Assembly (NCBI RefSeq): GCF_000002235.5
Contig: NW_022145609.1
Span: forward strand, 11,310,774-11,374,773
Length of the DNA stretch: 64,000 bases
Source of the DNA: Strongylocentrotus purpuratus
Taxonomy: Eukaryota; Echinodermata; Echinoidea; Camarodonta; Strongylocentrotidae
Direction: 5' to 3'
The translations under genes were made by a program, and so were the position numbers. Position 1 is the stretch's first letter. Every line of letters starts with the position of its first letter. Of this stretch, positions 20,961 to 32,358 are shown piece after piece. The notes under the pieces were generated by a model. The model did not search any database, had not been told where the DNA came from, and worked only from the letters and a program-made list of their open reading frames with translations.

Positions 20961-22432
20961 GGGAGCAAGAAAGACACGGGTAAATATGTTGCTGTGTCGG
21001 GTCAGCTGTGTCGGTTTTTGCTCGATCCTCGTGTTTAAAGTCGGTGAGATGTATATTGTTGGTCGGCCGACAAGTTTGTTCCCCTACGAACTGTGACTTT
21101 TTATCCGCTGTGACGACTTCGAGACTGACTACAACTACATTACTTGTATTTTCTCGAAGTTTCACTTTCCTTTAATATCAGCTAAAGAAATCAGAGGTTT
21201 AACATTATCGGGGAAACTAAATTCAAACAAGGATTAAGAGTCAAGAACGGTACGCCGAATCGTCTTCCTTTCTCTTTATTTTGATGATACGCCCAAAATT
21301 CATGCATTACAGTAAAAGTAAAATCTTATTTTAGATGATTCAAACAATCATTTCATGTCTATATGTGCTTTTCATTGTGGGTTTGGGGGATTTTTTTTAA
21401 AAGAGCAAATCTCCCATTGAGTTTCAACATGTGTTAAGTCTCGATCAAAGCGGCAGATCACATTATTCGTCTTCTCGACGATTTCAATGTCTAGTTCAAA
21501 TTGAAGTTCTGCTTTACAAAAAAAGAAGTCGGTTGAAGAATGAGGACGTCGCAAAACAACAGCAAATCAAATAAAGTGAATGTGAATGTTCAAATTTTAC
21601 TTCAGGTCCTCGTGGTCCATTTCGTACCTGGGAGTGCAAAACAGATTTAAGTTAATATAACAAGCAACACCACCACCTGATGATTTATTTTCTTTTCTCT
21701 AAGATTGTAAACACTTAAACAAGGCTCAGAGCCTAGGATTGATTGACCTAACAGAGTTTCCGATAAGCTTTGTATATCTAAAGGGTTGTTAAACAACAAA
21801 TCTTTTATGTGGTCAAATTTATCCATCATGCTACGTATATATAACAACAACAAAAATCTTATTCCGATGTTCTTGTCAACGTATTTATATTTACATCGTT
21901 TAGCTTATCATTATCCATTATCATCAAAAGTAGGTGTGTCTACACAGTCATCAGAGTTAAAAGGCAATTCTTTAAGTAGACAAGTCCGACATATCCAATC
22001 AGCATCTAACTGAAAATTGTTATATACTGTTTAAGAACATTATATATATTATACAGGGATACTTCTTACCCACGATAACAATCTGCATTGCTCTTCACAA
22101 AGAGGAAACTTAGAGAGTTTCAACGTCATTATCACAGCGGATTGTTCCTTTCCTGTCGTACTTCGTGAGACTCGTAATTCTGTCATCTGATGTCCATTTT
22201 GTTTCCGTGTTTTGTACAGAATACATGCTTTTCCCGGTGAAATCGTGAATGGATAATATGAAGTAACTTTCTCGAGAGAGGCTCCCAAATTTGTCAGTGC
22301 TAGTTGACGGAGCTTATATATCAATCTTCAGTTGACGAACCCTTCATAATCGAATATGGATGCAAAAGTCTTTTTTTTTCTTACATTAATTTTTCCCCTT
22401 CTTCTCTCTCTTGTCTTTAATTTTGTTAACAG

Positions 22433-22780
22433 ATAATTCAGCTACATATCTGCAGGAAGACGAATCACATTTCATAAACATGCCTTTCACCAGCACCAGC
22501 CGATTGTACAATGCATTCTTGCTCCAAACAAATACTACGTATGGTTTTCGAATCGTGTTCCAATATTTGTATCTCCAGTATGATGGTGATGAAGTCCAAA
22601 TAGGGACAGGTAACGATCCGTCTGACATACAGTCTGTCATCAAAACTATCCCTGGATATACACGATACGCTCGTGATGATCTCTATGTAGGTACCAATGA
22701 GATGTGGTTTACTATCATAGCAACAAAGAGTTTGACCAGGGTTAGAATCGACGTTGAGATCATCGCCATTGACCTATCAA
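22433..22780 (+). CDS. CUB-like exon, unit 2
   Basis: 348 bp, phase 1-1, intact acceptor and GTAAGT donor, no internal stop. It differs from unit 1 at scattered residues (LQYD for LEYD, TIPGYTRYARDDLY, MWFTIIATKSLTRVR). The open frame and conserved splice sites suggest it can be spliced in. Confidence 0.82.
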
Positions 22781-23476
22781 GTAAGTTTGTGATAAGTCTC
22801 GATTTGTCTTCTAATGATAATAATAACTAGTATTTAGTACCTTGTCCACAGTAAACTAAATCAAAGCTTTAAAACAAAATGATCATACATTCATCAGAAA
22901 GGGTACATACACAATGTTTAAAAGGGATATGGAAAAGAAAAGGGCTTAACTTAACTATTTAGGGAAGAGGTATGTTTTCAAGAGTTTATTAAATAGGTCT
23001 GTGGAATTTCCTGCTTTAATAAAAGAGGGGATATTTTCCATTCTTTGGATGCAGCTACAGTGAATGTGCGATCTCCAGCTTTGCTTTGCTAGGAATGGTA
23101 AACATAAATGAATTTAGAGAAGAGCGAAGATAAGTGCGAAATGTGTTATGAGATGTAAAGCAATCTTTGATGTATATACATTATTGGAATATAATTTAAG
23201 TTGGAATTCAATGCATCGCCCAATGTACTTCATTATCTAGTCATTCCAACGATAAGACCGACCCCAGATCGACTAGGGACCGAACAAATAATTACAGTCA
23301 TGATAATCCCCAATGGCCAATGCAATTGATGGTATGGAGTCGGTTTAAAAATAATACGACAAACATGTGACTAGACAATACACAATGTCCCCTATTAAAG
23401 CAGGGGTCAAAGAAACTGAAAATTTCAAGCATTATGAGCTGTCTAAATATATTTTCTATTTTCTATCTTCTACCAG

Positions 23477-23575
23477 CCTTATTTGATTGTTCGAGCTCCA
23501 ACATGAGCGTGTCACCGACTGTCCTGTGCGATGGGATTTACCACTGCGATCACTTCGAGGACGAATTAGCATGCA
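23477..23575 (+). CDS. LDLa-like exon, unit 2
   Basis: 99 bp, phase 1-1, identical in translation to unit 1 (LFDCSSSNMSVSPTVLCDGI, then HCDHFEDELAC). Splice sites intact. Confidence 0.85.
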
Positions 23576-24000
23576 GTAAGTCAAAGCACAGCCGATGATA
23601 TATTCTCTATGTGCTAAACATATTTTCCCCTTATTATATTTTCTAAATGCCTTCACGATTACCTTAATGCAATTATTGTTTTTATTTTTCATTTGGTTAG
23701 CAATTGACTTGCTTATGCGTTTCTATAATGGGCAAGTCATGAAAAATTTGTAGAAATTATGGTGTAGGAGTTCAAATTTCTTCTAATATTAATCAGAACC
23801 AAAAGAGGTTTTCCACAGGTTCGGAAGTATGGGGTGCTTTAGGAGTGAATGTCGCACAGACTTCTAATGAACACCGTTAGTTAGTGCATGAGTTGCGCTA
23901 AATTCGGTTTGAAGACGTAAACTCGTAGTGACGTTATTTTAATTACATAATCAAGTGTCCAATATTGTAAAAAGTGAAAATGACCTTGAAAAATGTAAAG

Positions 24001-24210
24001 TAAGGAAAAGAAAGAAAGAAAAGAGAAAAGAAGAAAAACGGAGAAAAAAAGAAAAAGAGGGAGGAGAGGAAAGAAAGGAAAAGAAAGAAAAGAAAGAAAA
24101 GGAAAAAGAACAAAAAAGAGAAAAGGGGGGAAAAAGGGGGTGAAAGAGAGGAGAGAGGGGCGGGGAGGTAAGAGCCTGAGAGAGGAGGAGTGGGAGTAAA
24201 AGAGAGAGGG
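24001..24210 (+). repeat. Polypurine tract, unit 2
   Basis: Same position and composition as in unit 1: AAAGAAAG and GGAGGAG blocks with almost no pyrimidine for about 200 bases. Confidence 0.9.
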
Positions 24211-24482
24211 GGTTGTTGGGTGGAGTTGTCTCGTCGAGGGAGCAAGAAAGACACGGATAAATATGTTGCTGTTTCGGGTCAGCTGTGTCGGTTTTTGCTC
24301 GATCCTCGTGTACTATATCAATGCAGAAGTTTAAAGTCGGTGAGATGTTTATTGTTGGTCGGCCGACAAGTTTGTTCCCCTACGAACTGTGACTTTTTAT
24401 CCGCTGTGACGACTTCGAGACTGACTACAACTACAATACTTGTATTTTCTCGAAGTTTCACTTTCCTTTGATATCAGCTAAA

Positions 24483-25375
24483 GAAATCAGAGGTTTAACA
24501 TTATTGGGGAAACTAAATTCAAACAAGGATTAAGAGTCAACAACGGTACGACGAATCGTCTTCCTTCCGCGCTTCGCGGGGGGGGGGGGGGGGGACGGGG
24601 GCGGAAACTTCATTTAAACGAGTCGAGAACGGTACAACGAATCGTTTGCTTTCTCTCATACTTTTAGGAAACGTCAATGCTTTCACGCTTCGCGCGGAGG
24701 AGGGAAACTGAATTCAGACATTTTAGAGTTAAGAATCGCGAACGATGCAACGAATCGTCTACTTTTTCTAATTATTAAAGTAAACGTCGGAGCTTCCGCG
24801 CTTCGCGCTAGAGGGGGAAACTGAATTCAGAACAATTAGGGCTTATTAAGAGTCGGAAACGATACAACGAATCGTCTGCTTTCTCTATTAATTTAAGGAA
24901 ACGTCTAAGCTTTTCGGGCTTCGTGCGGGAAGGGGAAACTAAATTTAGACAAGGATTAAGAGTCGAAAACGGTACAACGAATCGTCTGCTTTCTCTAATA
25001 ATTTAAGGAAACGTCAATGCTTTCACGCCTCGCGAGGAGGAGGAAAACTGAATTCAGACATCTTAGGGTTAAGAATCGCGAACGATGCAACGAATCGTCT
25101 ACTTTTTCTAATAATTAAAGTAAACGTCGGAGCTTCCGCGTTTCGCGCGAGAGGGGAAAACTAAATTCAGAGAAATAGGGCTTATTAAGAGTCGAAAACG
25201 GTACAACGATTTGTTTGCTTTCTCTCATACTTTAAGGAAACGTCAGAACTTCAGCGATTCGCGCAGGATAGGGGAAACTAAATTTAGACAAGGATTAAGA
25301 GTTGAAAACGGTACAACGAATCGTCTGCTTTCTCTAATAATTTAAGGAAACGTCAAAGCTTCCGCGCATCGCGCA
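24483..25375. repeat. 110-bp minisatellite, unit 2 (about 8 units)
   Basis: Eight or so imperfect units with period about 110 bp, each with AAGGAAACGTC (or AAGTAAACGTC), a GCGCTTCGCGC palindrome, GGGGAAACT, GAATTCAG, and ACAACGAATCGT then TGCTTTCTC. A run of 18 G interrupts the first unit near 24580. Confidence 0.92.
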
Positions 25376-26751
25376 TCGATGCCGTTCCCCATAATAAATT
25401 CAATCACATTTAGGAGTAGTTTGCTTATTCATCGAACGAGCATTCCAATGACTGACGCATATTCTGTGGACTATCGCAAGGGCTAAGGCTATGTCTTGGC
25501 TTGAAGTAACAGCAATTGTCTCAGCATTTTTATGGAATGGCTGTTTAAAGGGAACCTAAACCACGGGATTAATGATTTCACTATTCTTCCTGTCACTTTA
25601 CCGCACAGTTATGAATATTCATGCATTACAAGTAAAAGTAACATCTTATTTTAGATGATTCAAACAATCATTTCATGTATATATGTGCTTTTCATTGTGG
25701 GTTTGGGGGATTTTTTTTAAAAGAGCAAATCTCCCATTGAGTTTCAACATGTGTTAAGTCTCGATCAAAGCGGCAGATCACATTATTCGTCTTCTCGACG
25801 ATTTCAATGTCTAGTTCAAATTGAAGTTCTGCTTTACAAAAAAGAAGTCGGTTTAAGAATGAGGACGTCGCAAAACAACAGCAAATCAAATAAAGTGAAT
25901 GTGAATGTTCAAATTTTACTTCAGGTCCTCGTGGTCCATTTCGTACCTGGGAGTGCAAAACAGATTCAAGTTAATATAACAAGCAACACCACCACCTGAT
26001 GATTTATTATCTTTTCTCTAAGATTGTAAACACTTAAACAAGGCTTAGAGCCTAGGATTGATTGACCTAACAGAGTTTCCGATAAGCTTTGTATATCTAA
26101 AGGGTTGTTAAACAACAAATCTTTTATGTGGTCAAATTTATCCATCATGCTACGTATATATAACAACAACAAAAATCTTATTCCGATGTTCTTGTCAACG
26201 TATTTATATTTACATCGTTTAGCTTATCATTATCCATTATCATCAAAAGTAGGTGTGTCTACACAGTCACCAGAGTTAAAAGGCAATTTTTTAAGTAGAC
26301 AAGTCCGACATATCCAATCAGCATCTGACTGAAAATTGTTATATACTGTTTAAGAACATTATATATATTATACAGGGATACTTCTTACCCACGATAACAA
26401 TCTGCATTGCTCTTCACAAAGAGGAAACTTAGAGAGTTTCAACGTCATTATCACAGCGGATTGTTCCTTTCCTGTCGTACTTCGTGAGACTCGTAATTCT
26501 GTCATCTGATGTCCATTTTGTTTCCGTGTTTTGTACAGAATACATGCTTTTCCCGGTGAAATCGTGAATGGATAATATAAAGTAACTTTCTCGAGAGAGG
26601 CTCCCAAATTTTTCAGTGCTAGTTGACGGAGCTTATATATCAATCTTCAGTTGACGAACCCTTCATAATCGAATATGGATGCAAAAGTCTTTTTTTTTCT
26701 AACATTAATTTTCCCCCTTCTTCTCTCTCTTGTCTTTAATTTTGTTAACAG

Positions 26752-27099
26752 ATAATTCAGCTACATATCTGCAGGAAGACGAATCACATTTCATAAACAT
26801 GCCTTTCACCAGCACCAGCCGATTGTACAATGCATTCTTGCTACAAACAAATACTACGTATGGTTTTCGAATCGTGTTCCAATATTTGTATCTCCAGTAT
26901 GATGGTGATGAAGTCCAAATAGGGACAGGTAACGATCCGTCTGACATACAGTCTGTCATCAAAACTATCCATGGATATACACAATACGCTCGTGATGATC
27001 TTTATGTAGGTACCAATGAGATGTGGTTTACTATCATAGCAACAAAGAGTTTCACCAGGGTTAGAATCGACGTTGAGATCATCGCCATTGACCTATCAA
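26752..27099 (+). CDS. CUB-like exon, unit 3
   Basis: 348 bp, phase 1-1, open, with intact acceptor and GTAAGT donor. Variants include IHGYTQYARDDLY and TIIATKSFTRVR. No cysteine, as in the other units. Confidence 0.82.
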
Positions 27100-27800
27100 G
27101 TAAGTTTGTGAATAGTCTCGATTTGTCTTCTAATGATAATAATAACTAGTATTTAGTACCCTGTCCACAGTAAACTAAATCAAAGCTTTAAAACAAAATG
27201 ATCATACATTCATCAGAAAGGGTACATACACAATGTTTAAAAGGGATATGGAAAAGAAAAGGGCTTAACTTAACTATTTAGGGAAGAGGTATGTTTTCAA
27301 GAGTTTATTAAATAGGTCTGTGGAATTTTCTGCTTTAATAAAAGAGGGGATATTTTCCATTCTTTGGATGCAGCTACAGTGAATGTGCGATCGCCAGCTT
27401 TGCTTTGCTAGGAATGGTAAACATAAATGAATTTCGAGAAGAGCAAAGATAAGTGCGAAATGTGTTATGAGATGTAAAGCAATCTTTGATGTATATACAT
27501 TATTGGAATATGATTTAAGTTGGAATTCAATGCATCTCCCAATTTACTTCATTATCTAGTCATTCCAACAATCAGACCGACCCCAGATCGACTAGGGACC
27601 GAACAAATAATTACATCGTCATGATAATCCCCAATGGCCAATGCAATTGATGGTATGGAGTCGGTTTGAAAATAATACGACAAACATGTGACTAGACGAT
27701 ACACAATGTCCCCTATTAAAGCAGGGGTCAAAGAAACTGAAAATTTCAAGCATCATGAGCTGTCTAAATATTATATTTTCTATTTTCTATCTTCTACCAG

Positions 27801-27899
27801 CCTTATTTGATTGTTCGAGCTCCAACATGAGCGTGTCATCGACTGTCCTGTGCGATGGGATTTACCACTGCGATCACTTCGAGGACGAATTAGCATGCA
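27801..27899 (+). CDS. LDLa-like exon, unit 3
   Basis: 99 bp, phase 1-1. One substitution in the translation relative to units 1 and 2 (VSSTVLCDG for VSPTVLCDG). Cysteines 1 and 3 again absent. Confidence 0.85.
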
Positions 27900-28322
27900 G
27901 TAAGTCAAAGCAAAACTGATGATATATTCTCTATGTGCTAAACATATTTTCCCCTCATTATATTTTCTAAATGCCTTCACGATTACCTTAATGCAATTAT
28001 TGTTATTATTTTTCATTTGGTTAGCAATTGACTTGCTTATGTGTTTCTATAATGGGCAAGTCATGAAAAATTTGTAGAAATTAGGGTGTAGGAGTTCAAA
28101 TTTCTTCTAATATTAATCAGAACCAAAAGAGGTTTTCCACAGGTTCGGAAGTATGGGGTGCTTTAGGAGTGAATGTCGCACAGACTTCTAATGAAAACCG
28201 TTAGTTAGTGCATGAGTTGCGCTAAATTCGGTCTGAGGAAGTAAACTCGTAGTGACGTTATTTTAATTACATAATCAAGTGTCCAATATTGTAAAAAGTG
28301 AAAATGACCTTGAAAAATGTAA

Positions 28323-29545
28323 TAGTAGGAGACCAGCCTGTAGGTTCCGTGACCAATCACTGGGAACAAAGGTTTAATAGTGTTTTTGTGTTCCCTGATG
28401 AATACCGAACAATTTTGACTTGGGCTGCCCCCTTGAAAATCCCGGGCATTTTCGTGAGGGGTCAACAAAGGTCACACAGGAATAAAAATTCAAATAGTTC
28501 CAATCGTGTCAATATGCATATCAAATTACTCGTCTGGTCATGAGGATTCCAAAAATGAATAGTTTGCTATACCTCCGACCTTAAATGAGGGCGCTATGGT
28601 CAAAAACGTTAAAAGGTCAACACACTTTTGACTGGTGGTCAAATTCACCAACACAGTGAACCTTATTAAATCACATATCAAATTACTCGTCTGGTCATAA
28701 GGATTCCAAAAATGTATAGTTTGTTATACCTCCGACCTTAAATGAGGGTGCTTTGGTCAAAAAAGTCAATGCACTTTAGAAATTCACCAACACAGTTAAC
28801 TTGTCCGATTCTAATGACTTTAGGGTCTAATAATATGTTTTCTGACATAACAAATTTAACTAAGCAACTTTTAAAATCAAAAGTGGTTGCCATAACCTTG
28901 AAATTTCCCCAAACCCATGGATAAGAAGTTGTTAGATGTTTGTCACCGAAACGGCAGCCATTTTGAATGTACATGGTCAAGGTAAGCACTTTTACTTTTG
29001 AAAGTTGTATAGTTGAATTTGCCATGTCAGAAAACATATTATTAGACCCTAAAATCATTAGAATCGGACAATGTTAACTGTGTTGATGAATTTCTAAAGT
29101 GCATTGACCTTTTTTACCATAGCGCCCTCATTTAAGGTCGGAGGTATATCAAACTATATATTTTTGGAATCCTTATGACCAGACGAGTAAGTTAATATGC
29201 AATTTGATAAGATTAACTGTGTTGGTAAATTTGACTACCAGCCAAAAGTGTGTTGACCTTTCAACATTTTTTACCATAGCGCCCTCATTTAAGGTCGGAG
29301 GTATAGCAAAATATACATTTTCGGAATCCTCATGACCAGACGAATAATTTAATATGCATATTGATTGGAACTATTTGAATTTTTATTCCTGTGTGACCTT
29401 TGTTGACCCCTCACGAAAATGCCCGGGATTTTCAAGGGGGCAGCCCAAGTCAAAATTGTTCGGTATTCATCAGGGAACAAAAAAACACTTGCAAACCTTT
29501 GTTCCCAGAGATTGGTCACGGAACCTACAGGCTGGTCTCCTACTA
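28323..29545. mobile_element. Foldback element with TAA duplication
   Basis: The ends TAGTAGGAGACC and GGTCTCCTACTA are flanked by TAA at 28320-28322 and 29546-29548. Units 1, 2 and 4 carry the empty site AAATGTAAAGTAAGG. The whole 1223 bp is a long imperfect palindrome with arms of about 600 bp; for example CTCCGACCTTAAATGAGGG occurs in both arms in opposite sense. No coding capacity. A 3-bp TAA-type duplication is typical of Harbinger/PIF elements, so it may be a non-autonomous member. Confidence 0.85.
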
Positions 29546-29547
29546 TA

Positions 29548-29770
29548 AAGTAAGGAAAAGAAAGAAAGAAAAGCGAAGAGAAGAAAAGCGGAGAAAAAAA
29601 CGAAAAAGAGGGAGGAGAGGAAAGAAAGGAAAAGAAAGAAAAGAAAGAAAAGGAAAAAGAAGAAAAAAGAGAAAAGGGGGGAAAAGGGGGGTGAAAGAGA
29701 GGAGAGAGGGGGGGGGGGAGGTAAGAGCCTGAGAGAGGAGGAGTGGGAGTAAAAGAGAGAGGGGGTTGTT
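29548..29770 (+). repeat. Polypurine tract, unit 3
   Basis: Conserved A/G tract directly to the right of the foldback's TAA duplication. Confidence 0.9.
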
Positions 29771-30044
29771 GGGTGGAGTTGTCTCGTCGAGGGAGCAAGA
29801 AAGACACGGGTAAATATGTTGCTGTGTCGGGTCAGCTGTGTCGGTTTTTGCTCGATCCTCGTGTACTATATCAATGCAGAAGTTTAAAGTCGGTGAGATG
29901 TTTATTGTTGGTCGGCCGACAAGTTTGTTCCCCCTACAAACTGTGACTTTTTGTCCGCTGTGACGACTTTGAGACTGACTACAACTACAATACTTGTATT
30001 TTCTCGAAGTTTCACTTTCCTTTAATATCAGCTATAGAAATCAG

Positions 30045-30940
30045 AGGTTTAACATTATCGGGGAAACTAAATTCAAACAAGGATTAAGAGTCAACAACGG
30101 TACGACGAATCGTCTTCCTTCCGCGCTTCGCGGGGGGGGGGGGGGGGGGGGGACGGGGGCGGAAACTTCATTTAAACGAGTCGAGAACGGTACAACGAAT
30201 CGTTTGCTTTCTCTCATACTTTTAGGAAACGTCAATGCTTTCACGCTTCGCGCGGAGGAGGGAAACTGAATTCAGACATTTTAAGGTTAAGAATCGCGAA
30301 CGATGCAACGAATCGTCTACTTTTTCTAATTATTAAAGTAAACGTCGGAGCTTCCGCACTTCGCGCGAGAGGGGGAAACTGAATTCAGAACAATTAGGGC
30401 TTATTAAGAGTCGAAAACGGTACAACGAATCGTCTGCTTTCTCTAGTAATTTAAGGAAACGTCAAAGCTTCCGCGCAACGCGCTAAAGGGGGAAAATTGA
30501 ATTCAGATAAGGATTAAGAGTCGAAAACAGTACAACGAATCGTCCGCTTTCTCTAATAATTTAAGGAAACGTCAAAGCTTCCGCGCATCGCGCTAAAGGG
30601 GAAAAAACTGAATTCAGATAAGGATAAAGAGTCGAGAACAGTACAACGAATCGTTTGCTTTCTCTCATACTTTAAGGAAACGTCAAAACTTCAGCGATTC
30701 GCACGGGAGGGGGAAAAAACTGAATTCAGATAAGGATTAAGAGTCGAGAACAGTACATTGAAACGTTTGCTTTCTCTCATAATTTAAGGAAGGGTCAAAG
30801 CTTTAGCGCTTCGCGCGAGAGGAGAAAACTGAATTCAGAGAAATAGGGCTTATTAAGAGTCGAAAATGGTACAACGATTCGTCTGCTTTCTCTAGTAATT
30901 TAAGGAAACGTCAAAGCTTCCGCGCATCGCGCATCGATGC
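30045..30940. repeat. 110-bp minisatellite, unit 3 (about 8 units)
   Basis: TTAAGG marks unit starts at 30451, 30561, 30672 and 30784, a period of 110-112 bp. A run of about 22 G lies near 30131-30152. Unit order differs from unit 2's array, so the arrays have rearranged since duplication. Confidence 0.92.
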
Positions 30941-31818
30941 CGTTCCCTATAATAAATTCAATCACATTTAGGAGTAGTTTTCTTATTCATCGAACGAGCA
31001 TTCCGATGACTGACGCATATTCTGTGGACTATCGCAAGGGCTAAGGCTATGTCTTGGCTTGAAGTAACAGCAATTGTCTTAGCATTTTAATGGAATGTCT
31101 GTTTAAAAGGAACCTAAACCACGTGATTAATGCTTTCACTATTCTTCCTGTCACTTTATCGCACAGTTATGAATATTCATGTATTAAAAGATAAAGTAAC
31201 AGCTTACTCCAGATGATTCAAACAATCATTTCATGTCTATATGTGCTTTTCATTGTGGTTTGGGGGGATTTTTTTGAAAAGAGCAAATCTCCCATTAAGT
31301 TTCAACATGTGTTAAGTCTCGATCAAAGCGGCAGATCACATTATTCGTTTTCTCGACGATTTCAATGTCTAGTTCAAATTGAAGTTCTGCTTTACAAAAA
31401 AGAAGTCGGTTGAAGAATGAGGACGTCGCAAAACAACAGCAAATCAAATAAAGTGAATGTGAATGTTCAAATTTTACTTCAGGTCCTCGTGGTCCATTTC
31501 ATACCTGAGAGTGCAAATCAGATTCAAGTTAATATAACAAGCAACACCACCACCTGATGATTTATTATCTTTTCTCTAAGATTGTAAACACTTAAACAAG
31601 GCTCAGAGCCTAGGATTGATTGACCTAACAGAGTTTCCGATTAGCTTTGTATATCTAAAGGGTTGTTAAACAACATACCTTTGATGTGGTCAAATTAACC
31701 ATCATGCTACGTATATATATAACAACAACAATAATCATGTATGGATGCAAAAGTAATTTGTTTTTCTTACATTAATTTTTCCCCTTCTTCTCTCTCTTGT
31801 CTTTAATTTTGTTAACAG

Positions 31819-32166
31819 ATAATTCAGCTATATATCTGCAGGATGACGAATCACATTTCATAAACATGCCTTTCACCAGCACCAACCGATTGTACAATGC
31901 ATTCTTGCTACAAACAAATACTACGTATGGTTTCCGAATCGTGTTCCAATATTTGTATCTCCAGTATGATGGTGATGAAGTCCAAATAGGGACAGGTAAC
32001 GATCCGTCTGACATACAGTCTGTCATCAAAACTATCCATGGATATACACAATACGCTCGTGATGATCACTATGTAGGTACTAATGAGATGTGGTTTGCTA
32101 TCATAGCAGCAAAGAGTTTTACCAGGGTTAGAATCGACGTTGAGATCATCGCCATTGACCTATCAA
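31819..32166 (+). CDS. CUB-like exon, unit 4
   Basis: 348 bp, phase 1-1, open. Variants: LQDDESHF, TSTNRLYNAF, YTQYARDDHY and FAIIAAKSFTRVR. Donor is GTAAGTG. Its LDLa partner is now 6.5 kb downstream because of inserted elements. Confidence 0.82.
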
Positions 32167-32358
32167 GTAAGTGTGTGATTAGTCTCGATTTGTCTTCTAA
32201 TGATAATAATAACTAGTATTTAGTACCCTGTCCACAGTACACTAAATCAAAGCTTTAAAACAAAATGATCATACATTCATCAGAAAGGGTACATACACAA
32301 TGTTTAAAAGGGATATGGAAAAGAAAAGGGCTTAACTTCACTATTTAGGGAAGAGGTA

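Larger units (their letters stand above)
12001..21364 (+). repeat. Tandem unit 1 (right part), heavily interrupted
   Basis: First of five copies of the 4.32-kb unit, starting at GTGCTTTTCATTGTGGG. Its left end lies before LINE A (3241-3276 and 4233-4269). Removing LINE C, the Harbinger-like element and the SINE leaves about 3.35 kb. The shortfall is the 110-bp minisatellite, reduced here to one partial copy near 21205-21280. It contains CUB exon 1 and LDLa exon 1. The intron DNA shows no further coding signal apart from the conserved minus-strand frame noted separately. Confidence 0.85.
21365..25684 (+). repeat. Tandem unit 2 (4320 bp, uninterrupted)
   Basis: The cleanest copy and the best reference for empty sites. 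In order: conserved intron start, conserved minus-strand frame, CUB exon, intron, LDLa exon, polypurine tract, a conserved block near 24180-24480 of unknown role, the 110-bp minisatellite, and a spacer near 25376-25684 containing ATCGATGCCGTTCCC. Unit 3 starts exactly 4320 bases later. Confidence 0.9.
25685..31242 (+). repeat. Tandem unit 3
   Basis: Same order as unit 2. It is 5558 bp; subtracting the foldback element and its 3-bp duplication (1226 bp) leaves 4332 bp, the same unit length. The foldback sits just before the polypurine tract. Confidence 0.9.

Noticed and set aside
22386..22643. Minus-strand frame antisense to each CUB exon
   Set aside because: Shadow of the conserved plus-strand exon, which has splice sites and a recognisable domain.
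23943..24254. Phenylalanine/serine/proline-rich frames on the minus strand and Lys/Glu-rich frames on the plus strand at each polypurine tract
   Set aside because: Compositional shadows of A/G-rich DNA, repeated in every unit with frame changes.
24190..24471. Plus-strand frame after the polypurine tract (MGVKERGG start), repeated in units 3 and 4
   Set aside because: Not kept open in all units, no splice pattern and no recognisable domain; treated as a conserved non-coding block.
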